Part shown: positions 55,146-63,582 of the stretch, piece by piece | Position numbering within the stretch: position 1 is the stretch's first letter | How the letters are laid out: every line of letters starts with the position of its first letter | Source: Scolanthus callimorphus | Lineage: Eukaryota; Cnidaria; Anthozoa; Actiniaria; Edwardsiidae | Length of the DNA stretch: 64,000 bases | NCBI GenBank assembly: GCA_033964015.1 | Contig: CM066913.1 | Location: forward strand, 24,137,790-24,201,789 | Direction of reading: 5' to 3' | Program-made: the position numbers and the translations under genes | Notes under the pieces: model-generated | The model's input: the letters and a program-made list of their open reading frames with translations, nothing else | What the model was told of the DNA's origin: nothing | The model's database searches: none

Positions 55146-56358
55146 TGTTAAACTTCATACATTTTTGTATAACACGTTAGTATATATTTTCAGCTTAGTA
55201 TATAATGGCGTATTAACTAAAGAAATGATTGTATTTACGTTTTGTAGAAAGAAAGGTAAGATCAATCTAATTGAAAATTCAAGCGCCGTCTGTTCGTTTT
55301 GCACGGCTAAGGTATTTAGGCGAAGCAAGACTGTATAATCCCCATCTTAATCCTCCATGCGTTGAAGCACAGTTTAATAGCTTTTATTGAGATACAATAT
55401 CTAATTATATACTGAGTTTGCCAGGAAAGTAGGGCAAACGCGCTGAAAGGTTTGCAGAGGTCGTGTTTCAGGGAAGCGCGAAAATCCCTGCTACTTAATC
55501 TCCCATGACTGACAGCATATATGGGCACCCCGCGGAAATTTCCGAGATTCAAGCACAAAACTCACCAGGGTGCCGCATATTCAGACCTTACTGAAGTTCA
55601 TCATGTCTGTTGCGAATATCAGAAAGATCTCCACTGTACTAACATGGGCATCGGTCGAAATTGTTCACGGTTTCAATCTGTCTACTTCTGCTGCTGTTAA
55701 GGTCACATACAAAATAGCTTGCTTTGTATATCCTATCTGATTTTTCGAGTTTAACTATATAGGCTTTTGAACAATCTTTTCAAGCAATGCTGTCAAATAC
55801 GTGTTTTCTCCATAATGTACGGAGATTCTGAATCGCCATGTCAATTGCAACATCAAATGGACACAGCAGCTAGCTAATACAGTCTAGTTTGCGAAAGCAA
55901 TCTACGGAATTATTGCTAGAGTTATAGGGGCTTGCTTGCCCGAAGATGTAGATAGTTAATCATTGCTAATTGTGTCTCTGTGTCGCAGAAGGAATTACAG
56001 CAGTCGTCTACCTATAACTGGCAGAGAGAATTCGGTGATGATATTTCTTTTGTACCAATTTTTGTACTCTCCAGCCTTGATAATTTTCTTCGCGTGTATA
56101 TCGTATATCCGACACCGCACTCGGTCCAGTTTATATGGAATTTTTGTCACCTTCTTCAAACATATTGATTTAAAAAGCATTTCTCCATATTTTATGGAAA
56201 TTCTGACATGCTGCTGTTGTGTTCTCCAAATTTTTTGGAGAAATGGCCTGCATCTCCATCTAGCTGTAGATTTCTCCTAAAAAACGTTTCGGTGTGGATA
56301 TTTTTGACAGTCCGGATTTAAACATTAGCTCCGGAATTAAATCAATACGTGTTGTATA

Positions 56359-56634
56359 GTGTTAACACAATGATGGACGTCAAATCCCAATCACCAAGCA
56401 TTGTGACTCCTTGTAGCACGTTTATTACAATTCTGTCACGTAAACCTCAGTTTATCAATGACGTGGGTGAGTAAGCATTCGAAATATGGCAATTGCGCAT
56501 ATATTTCTTTCAACGCTAGGTACTGCGCAATACTATTCCCCAGAGGAACTGTGTGCGCAAGCGAACCTGACGCGCCTCAGTTAGTAATTAACTAGGGCCC
56601 TTGACCCTCGAGCCAAAAAGCACGGTTACCCAGC
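56359..56634. other. RAGL right subterminal region
   Basis: Between the nested palindrome and the right end. No exon recognised; an ATG near 56395 (minus) opens a short frame continuing past the nested element, with no motif. Confidence 0.4.
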
Positions 56635-56669
56635 AAATGTCCGCAACAGGCCTACTGGAAAGAGCCGTG
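56635..56669. repeat. Right terminal sequence of RAGL transposon
   Basis: Reading inward: CACGGCT at the end, GACATTT at positions 29-35. This is the 5' end relative to the gene. Confidence 0.55.
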
Positions 56670-56673
56670 ATCT

Positions 56674-57050
56674 AAAGAAGGTAACATCGCTAGGTGACCA
56701 ATTTGGGTAAAGTTATCTTAGAGGTAAGGGAGGTGCACCACCAGGTCAAGTGGGATGACGTCATCGATGACGTCATCAAAACTAGAGAAGTCAATATGTC
56801 AAGAAGGTAACATCGCTATAGGTGACCAAACTTGGGTAAAGTTATTTGGAGGAAAGGGGGAGCACCACCAACGTCATGCGGTATGACGTCATCGATGACG
56901 TCATCAAAACTGGAAAATTTATTCTCGTGAAGGGAACATTGTTAGGAGACCGTACTTGGATTAAGTTTTTTTTTGGAGGCAAGGGGATGCACCACCAAGA
57001 TCACGTGGCATTACGTCATCGATGACGTCATCAAAACTAGAAAAGTCGAT
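56674..57050. repeat. Tandem array of element D, remaining part
   Basis: Three more units, continuing in phase from 42561; then the unique left end with its hairpin (57109-57116 region). Confidence 0.9.
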
Positions 57051-57127
57051 ACCGCGATGACAGTAATGCTGGTATGTCAGCTATTATTGGAGCTCCGCTT
57101 TTAGGCATTGCCTAAATCTATATATTA

Positions 57128-57610
57128 TTTAGGATATTTCCATTACGACAAGTAAATAAGTATGGCAAGGTGGTACTAAAACGTTAACAATATTGAAGTT
57201 GCCACTGAGCATGCGCAATATATTTTCTTATTTTATTGCTACAAGCGATCAAATGATGCCAGAGAACCTTTCCTCAGTTTTGTGCTGCATGTTTTCAACG
57301 TCGTGCTGCTTTGTTCCAATCACCTAATTTACGAGGCGAATTTTTTGCGAGTTTATAGTCATGCGATCGATCAGTTATTTAAATCGAGCGCGGAATACAG
57401 CAAACAACTGTCGAAATTGACAAAGGACTATCCATAAAAGTACAAGACATACAAATATGGATGAAACTGAAAGGGGAAGAACATTACAAGTGAGAAATGA
57501 GAAAGAACAAGTCTAAGAAATGAGTTTCGAGATCAAAGTCTTATTGAATCCAAGGTCGACTTCAATATTTATGTATAAATAATAAAAGTTCCTCTTTGGG
57601 TAATTGATCA
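57128..57610. other. Intergenic, nothing recognised
   Basis: AT-rich flank of element D; no supported feature. Confidence 0.4.
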
Positions 57611-57615
57611 ACTGA

Positions 57616-57688
57616 GTGGCCGAATGGTATGATTCTCGCTCTGTAAATGGTAAAGTAATTGTCCGGGGTTCGAATCCCGGGATGGCAA
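57616..57688 (+). tRNA. tRNA-derived sequence, probably pseudogene or SINE head
   Basis: A-box-like TGGCCGAATGGTATGATTC and a clean B box/T-arm CCGGGGTTCGAATCCCGG are spaced as in a tRNA. The 3' end TGGCA does not pair with the 5' flank (ACTGAG), and the anticodon arm does not fold well. The D-arm resembles tRNA-Pro (GGTATGATTCTCGCT). An A/T-rich tail follows, as for a SINE. Confidence 0.45.
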
Positions 57689-57944
57689 GTTTTTTTTTGC
57701 ATGTTTTATTCTAATCCATAGGGAAAGGGGAGAACTACTTCAGACAATGAAGTCTTTAATAAAAGTTGCCAGTGAGCATATGCACAATATTTTCTGGAAT
57801 TTATCGCCTGCTTTAATTAAAACCAAAACAAAATGAAAATTAACACCGCATTGCTTTAACCGGTGACGCAAACAAGTCTAATCTCTTTTCTCATGATTAG
57901 CCCATTCATGGGAATGCTGGGAACAAGGTTATGACGGCCGGTCC

Positions 57945-57964
57945 TACATACATACATACATACA
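57945..57964. repeat. (CATA)n microsatellite
   Basis: Five tandem units. Confidence 0.9.
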
Positions 57965-58769
57965 CCTTTATTTAGCCACGCTGGTCACAACAACTGAATT
58001 TACAAACATAAAACGGCTGATTTCCATGTGGGGCGTCCTGTCCTATAAGTGCCGAAGAACATCAGCAATAGCTTCTTGTACGCTCTGTGTACCTATGTTT
58101 TTTGCTGGGGAGGGGGGCTACCTTAAAGAAAAACACGACATAGGAGTGGGTCACTGAAAAAAAAATGGATGTGCAGGGGGGTCATGCAAAAGTTTTTAAG
58201 ACTGTACCCGAATTTTCTCCGCTAGCCCTAGCTGTCAAATATGCCCGCCGAGTAACATTTTCGCAATAATAGGACCCTGAGCACGCAAACACGCGTATAT
58301 TTATTTATCTGCGTGTGAAAGATTTGTTCTAGTGATGCAAATCTAAAGCAAACAGCGTTTTCACTAACGAATACCACGGTACTATGGAGATCATTGTATA
58401 CACTGGGGGTGACCAGTTTATCTGTGGAAAAACGTAGGAGTCGCACAGACTGACCCAATTTGGCGGTAATAAAAACTCGGGAGAGTTGACAACAAAATGT
58501 TGGAAGCAAAGCAAGGGGCCTTCGTATATTGCTGGGAACTTTACTCTATAATATAACCGGCCAGTGGAGGTTTATATGTTTTTTAGATACTTCTTGTAAA
58601 AAAATTCCATGCAACATTTTTGATGTGAAAATGTTTCCGAATATAAAAGAACTAGTACTAGAAAGCAAAGTAATTGAATGTCGGCGCATCACACCACTTT
58701 TTTTAACAAGGTTGCACATGATCCACATACCTAATTTATAGCCCCCCCCCCCAAAAAAAAGTTTCTCTT

Positions 58770-58809
58770 CCTTCTTTGCCAAACGAGTTAGATGACAATC
58801 ATTTCTTAA
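58770..58809 (+). repeat. 40-nt exact repeat, copy 1
   Basis: Identical to 63052-63091 in the same orientation (starts CCTTCTTTGCCAAACGAGTT). No coding or TIR context recognised. Confidence 0.9.
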
Positions 58810-59437
58810 CACCTTGCACCCTCCAAGATAGCCCCCCCCCCCCCCCCCAAAAAAAGGTCTATTTTCAAACATAAAGAAGTTCAGGGAAATGCACCCCAAA
58901 TGTTTATCGCAGCTGAAAATATATTGGACAAAACCAATGATATTGATGTTTTTTGTAGTAGCTTCCGTCATTTTTTGGACGGACACGTAAAATGTTGACC
59001 ATTTATTCATCTTCCATATTTTCAAGCTCAGTTGTAAAGTCTTTTTGTTGTTTGAACCATTCTGTTGAACAATAAAATCGTAGCAAATAACGTTTCAATA
59101 ATTTCACAACACGTAAAAATGGTTGTCGTGAAAATTCAATTTCAATATTTTGCAAGAAATAGAAAATAAGTACAAGCCTTCTACAGATGGAAATGCAACA
59201 AATTCTGATGCATTTTTGGTTATCTTGAGGGCTAAAATTACATAGCTTCCCTTGGGGAAGTAGGCCGCCAGCCTCCCACAAAAAATAAGATGGAACCGTT
59301 GGCCAAAACGTTTTTTATTATTAAATTTTTAATGATGAATTTGAAGAGCACTTCCTAAGTCTTTATTTCAGTCCAAAAAGATACATTTGAACATTTGGCA
59401 TGACGGCAGATATGGAAATAAAGTAAAAACCCGCAAG

Positions 59438-59775
59438 TCAGAACCTCACCGAGGAATCACCCAATTCAGCGATGAATCGGTTTACCCTGGACGATAGCCC
59501 CGGGTTTTTGCGAAGCTCTCGTAAGATTTCCCCACGGCTTCCATGAGGCGGTGCTGAAGAAACAGGGGCCCCGTTAAGCTTAGCTTCCAGCACTGCATTC
59601 TGTTTCTTGAGTTGCTGTTGCAACCGCTGATTCTCGAACCTTGCCTGTTCGAGAATGCTTGAAAAATGGTTCTCTCTTTTCAATATACTCGATCCCCTGG
59701 CGTAGCTCGAGTAGAATGAGCTGTTTCTTTGATAGGTGAAAACCCGTATACTGGAAACTGTACCGCTCTCCCCTC
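59438..59775 (-). CDS. Coiled-coil C-terminal exon, unrecognised
   Basis: Minus-strand frame open from about 59775 to a stop at 59438. The product reads SSYARGSSILKRENHFSSIL, then EQARFENQRLQQQLKKQ (a heptad coiled coil) and a C-terminal ILRELRKNPGLSSRVNRFIAEL. The upstream part is either in another exon or lost. The pattern, a short coiled coil plus LRKNP segment, looks like the end of a mobile-element-associated protein, but I cannot name it. Confidence 0.4.
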
Positions 59776-59845
59776 GTTCAGGTCCTCATAATTCAAGCCT
59801 GATTTTCTCGGTCGCAATTATACATTTTTAACAAAACAATTACTA

Positions 59846-62720
59846 ATATATAGATTTAGCCACTGGCTAAAAGCGGAGCTCCTGGTTGTGTACATGGTTT
59901 GTCACTATAATAATCTTTTCAGAAAAAATGTCTCTAAATATGTGCAGTATACAGAGATACAGATGAAAATAAGCACGAAAGAAAGGTTAAAAAAATTAGG
60001 TACTAGCCCCTCACAATGGAATAATTCTAACAAGGTGCAACAGTGTAATCAAGAGAAAAGCTTTTCTTTGTCATGAGCTGTTTTAATATTTCAACATATA
60101 CATACCATACATGTACCATATTATTACATGTTCAGTGTATTTTTATTAAAATGTGTCACCCCAGAAAATACCCAACATGAATAAGCAGAGAAATTCAGAA
60201 TACTGTAGTTGGTTGTCAATTTTGGTATTTTGACTGAATTTCTGTGTAAAATTTATTGCAAATTCCATGTGAAGGGAAGGAACGTTTTTTTTCTTGAGTG
60301 GTGGGGAGTGGGGGTAGGGAGGCACAAGGGTAGGGCCATACCTATTATGAAAGCTTTTCAGGGGAGGGCAGACCATTCTCTTACATGTTACTTTCCATTT
60401 AATTAATTGTCCATTTAATACCTCCTAGCTCATAACTTAAACTACTATTTTATATATACACTTTTTTCATGATGCATAGTCTTCTCAGAAGCCTTGGAAC
60501 AAAACATATACCAAGGTGAGGGGAGGTTTGCACCTTTCCTAGACCCCTGCAGATGGGGGGCAAGATGTTTTCCCTAAATGCAAGGGAGGGCCAACACTTT
60601 ATTGAAAACAGTGCTGAAATTCCCCAGTCCTCTACCCCACCCCCTTGAAATAAAAAAAAGCTACCTTCCATGTGTGCAAACCCAACAAGGGAGATGAGTA
60701 TTTGATAATCTGGCATTGTGTGGACCTTCCAGAAAATATCCATCCCCCTCCCATGGAATGGTGTTGAAAAGTACCCCCCCCCCCCAAAAAAAAAAAATAA
60801 TAATAATAATAAATAAAATAAAATACAGTATTTGTATGGAAAAAGTCAGGATAGTTGACCCCCCAACCTCTCTGGCGTTTCCAATCCCTTCCGTGGAGGG
60901 GGGATATTTTTCCTGTAGTAACAGGATACAGTACAAGAAAAGTTATGAATTAAAGTAATTAGAGGATCACAGTTACCTAAATAGCAGAGTTAATCGAGTT
61001 AGGTAACAGTGGTCAAGCAGATAATAGTCATGTACAATTCATAGGAGTTATAGTTAAGGGAGAGACAAACAAAGGAGAATAATTAATTAACAATAAAGAA
61101 AATAAATAAATAAATAAACAATAACAACAACAGCAACAGAGTAGTACACTATGAAATAAGAGGATATGAAATAGAGAATTCCAATTTTGATTGTTTCACG
61201 GTCGACTGATGAGACAGATACGACAGATGAGACAGATACGACAGATAAGACTATATGGAAACTAGGCTAAAGTAAACTTTAAAGTAAACTTCAGTACCAT
61301 AAGTCATTGTCCTGTTGCCGAGGATCCAAGGCAGCAAAGAGAACACGGCTCCATCACCATCTTCTCAAGTAAAGTAAAGTAGTTTTGACTGGCAGCCAAA
61401 TGTACAGCAACAGCAGGGATCAGCAGCGAGCAGAGGTTTTCTTGTGTGCCGCTCGATACAATACAGTACGTTTTTCAGCGTTCTTATTTATCTGTGAATC
61501 AGAATAATGATAATATGTTAGTCTTTATGTAATGTGATAGGCGTTTGTTTAACTCACTTTTCTTTAGCTACCTCGTGGTTCTTGTTTTGAATTCGAGAAA
61601 TGCCACTGAGCGTGCAGAAACCTAATGTTTTTCTCAACACACACGGCTCAAGCAATAGTTAGCCTTATTAGAAAGTTGAAGGAATTCTAGAGATTTTCGG
61701 GGTCGCATATTAACTCAAATGCATATTTTATTTTGAAGCTAAAACAAGTTCGCGTTTCAATGTCACGCCGGCTTTGTTCTAGCCGCCCTTCTAGCTAGGA
61801 TTCAAAGGTTATAAATGCTTGATGTTTACTAACACAGTATACTAACTTTTCTCCTACCTTCATCCCGAGTAGTTTTTTTCTCCCGTGTATAGAAACAACC
61901 TCGGAACTGTGAATGTCCTGCCATCTCCCAATAAACACTGCTTTATCCAGGAATTTTGAACCACGAATTGCTCGATCGCCATTAAAGACCCGACTTGTGT
62001 TGCTAATTATTTCTACAAATAAAACTGTCCCTTCACAGCTTCTGCCGTAGTGGAAATGAGGGCTTCTCCCAGTTAATTTCACTCTTCAAAAAATCACTGC
62101 CCAGTTATTAAAACGCCTCGGCTTTGTGAAAGAAATGGAGAGAAGATTAAGAATGACTTCGCAAGGAAATGCACAGCCATATTGCAATTCTACTCGGCGC
62201 TAAAATCTTGGTTGGACTTCTAGATGATAAGAAGACACTCTTCTGATTTCTTCAGACATTGTCTTGCACTCCCTGGCTTTTTGTAAACAAATTATCATTT
62301 GCGTAGCACAGTTCTGTAGTCGCGTACAGTCGATATTTTTTTATCAAAAGATTCGTCAAGATGTTTGGGTTTCCTGTAGTCTGTCACATGAGCAGCATCC
62401 CCCCCGACTACCCACCCCTCCCCCCTCACTGCCATACCGCCATGTTGCGACGTCATGAGCGCGCGCCATCCACCCCTCCCCCTGTCGCGCCATGTTGTGA
62501 CGTCACGTCAAGTTGTGACGTAGGGCTTCACAGAAATCACGGGAAAATGGCGGGAAAATGCCTCGACGTCGAAAATTCACTCGCATCCCTTTGCAACCTG
62601 TGATACTTTGGGTACCCTGTGGGGATATCATACATGCGATATATATTTGCGATCATTTGGACGCTTTTTTCTTAGGTATGGTGCTCCTCTCTGCGGCCTC
62701 CGGCCGCAAAGGAGCTCCGC
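59846..62720 (+). mobile_element. Element E: hairpin-ended element with unrelated interior
   Basis: TA at 59844-59845 and 62721-62722. The left 50 bp match elements A and B (hairpin TTTAGCCACTGGCTAAA). The right end has GGTATGGTGCTCC, inner hairpin TGCGGCC-TCC-GGCCGCA (62692-62708) and terminal GGAGCTCCGC. The 2.8-kb interior has no CRE array. It contains AT-rich DNA, poly-C/A tracts, a GACAGATACGACAGATGA repeat (61207-61250) and, near the right end, several GACGTCA/GTTGTGACGT motifs. A 95-codon minus frame (61795-62082) with a possible splice donor (GATGAAG|GTAGGAG) may be a captured exon. No transposase is recognisable. Confidence 0.82.
61795..62082 (-). CDS. Possible exon inside element E, unrecognised
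   Basis: The frame includes GRSPHFHYGRSCEGTVLFVE and KFLDKAVFIGRWQDIHSSEV, then GRKKLLGMK followed by GTAGGAG, a plausible donor. There is no ATG. It could be chance. Confidence 0.2.
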   Translation of the reverse strand: MKLTGRSPHFHYGRSCEGTVLFVEIISNTSRVFNGDRAIRGSKFLDKAVFIGRWQDIHSSEVVSIHGRKKLLGMKVGEKLVYCVSKHQAFITFES

Positions 62721-62789
62721 TATGACTAGGTAACACGGTCTAGATACAAAGTATTCACCTTTGTATCTAGACCGTGTTACCTAGTCATA
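62721..62789. repeat. 31-bp perfect-arm hairpin abutting element E
   Basis: Arms 62721-62751 and 62759-62789 are exact complements around 7 nt. Similarity continues outside: the left flank of E (ACAATTAC) matches the complement of the right flank (CAATTAAC). Element E is therefore inserted in one arm of a longer, about 43-bp, palindrome. Confidence 0.93.
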
Positions 62790-62791
62790 GT

Positions 62792-63582
62792 TAATTGTTT
62801 GTACAATTAGAGTTCAGAGTACTTGAAATTTGCCTATAGTGTCACAAACTTATATCAATCCTTATGCACAGCTACTAAAGCCTGCATTAAGAACACAGGG
62901 AACTTCTTCGACACGTATGTCGATAGAACCTTGGGTGTAACACAAGCTATGAGAAACATAAATTTGTGCAAGAAATTATTGCTCTTTTTCCCTGTGAATC
63001 TGTACTCAAATGGTTTATCCTTACCTCTAGTGACGTCAACCCACAACTCTACCTTCTTTGCCAAACGAGTTAGATGACAATCATTTCTTAAAACTGGCTG
63101 TGAAATTTTGCTATAAAGGAAGTGATCTTTGCACGGTCAGTTTTCGATGATAAATCAGTATTCTGGCCTCCCTGTTTCTTCAGATTTTAAACTTGAGCAC
63201 TTTTTGAACAGTTTTCAGGCGGTCACAGGTGTACCAGTTATCCTTGACCTCACTTCCAAAGCAGTCATCAACATTAGCAGTAGATCATCGTAAACTGAAT
63301 TTCATGTACCCATAAGGATAGATTTCACATAAGGCGTTAGCTTAATGTACGGAACTAGCCGAGCTACGGGAAGATGTGAGATGATAATGCGTTGCTCCAC
63401 CTCCTCTTTCGCTACACTTACAGGCCGCAGCCCTGTACTTCTTCATATACTGTTTCTTACCCGTTACCCCAGAGCAATAGATCCAATCGGCTAACTCAGG
63501 ACCGCTGGTCACGTGACCTGAATTGGGTGCCTGATCAAAACAAACACCGGGCGCTCACACGTGGACCTCTGTCAGATTCGCG
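62792..63582. other. Intergenic / probable 5' flank of the THAP gene
   Basis: Only the 40-nt repeat (63052-63091) is notable. Frames at 62823-63077 show no motif. Confidence 0.4.
63052..63091 (+). repeat. 40-nt exact repeat, copy 2
   Basis: Identical to 58770-58809, same orientation, 4.28 kb apart, on the other side of element E. Confidence 0.9.

Larger units (their letters stand above)
48151..56353. mobile_element. Large palindromic (foldback) element nested in the RAGL transposon
   Basis: Flanked by GTATA at 48146-48150 and 56354-56358. Both ends read AACACGT(C/A)TTGATTTAATTC inward and remain recognisably inverted (roughly 85-90% by eye) over long stretches: 48151-48500 against 56000-56353, 48785-49010 against 55650-55865, 49340-49560 against 52740-53100, 50810-51060 against 52170-52440. 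The centre is near 51.6 kb. The arms repeat a palindromic motif (ATTTCCATAAAATATGGAGAAA-type). No transposase ORF survives. The right arm has an extra insertion of about 2.1 kb (about 53575-55650). Confidence 0.8.
42562..56669 (-). mobile_element. RAG1-like (RAGL) DNA transposon
   Basis: Bounded by ATCT at 42558-42561 and 56670-56673. Element D's repeat unit resumes exactly in phase on the other side, so this is one insertion. The ends are CACAGTCACG (left) and, read inward from the right, CACGGCTCTT. Both begin with CAC, as RAG, Transib and V(D)J signal ends do. It encodes one 10-exon RAG1-like gene on the minus strand. An 8.2-kb palindromic element (48151-56353) is nested between the gene's 5' side and the right end, so the RAGL element itself is about 5.9 kb. 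No RAG2-like (kelch) gene was found. A 4-bp duplication is shorter than the 5 bp usual for this superfamily; a mutated 5-bp one cannot be excluded. Confidence 0.82.
34562..57125 (-). mobile_element. Element D: TA-flanked hairpin-ended element, split by two large insertions
   Basis: In minus orientation, its right end GCGGAGCTCC starts at 34562 and its left end CTATATAT finishes at 57125. TA flanks both (34560-34561, 57126-57127). Own sequence is 34562-34880, 41352-42561 and 56674-57125 (about 2.0 kb). The interruptions are an inverted Penelope-like dimer with 12-bp duplication and a RAG1-like transposon with ATCT duplication; the array resumes in phase after both. The left hairpin TTTAGGCATTGCCTAAA-type stem and short right hairpin match element C, its closest relative. 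Confidence 0.85.
57689..59437. other. Intergenic, low-complexity C/A runs
   Basis: Contains a CATA repeat (57945-57964) followed by CCTTTATTTAGCCACGCTGG, which looks like a minus-strand LINE/SINE tail, and poly(C)-poly(A) tracts (58742-58760, 58832-58855). No gene recognised. Confidence 0.45.

Noticed and set aside
54460..55180. Several ORFs of 80-126 codons on both strands
   Set aside because: They result from a 153-bp tandem repeat whose period is divisible by 3; no protein motif.
57616..57688. Functional tRNA gene
   Set aside because: B box is good, but the acceptor stem does not pair and the anticodon arm is poor; kept only as tRNA-derived.
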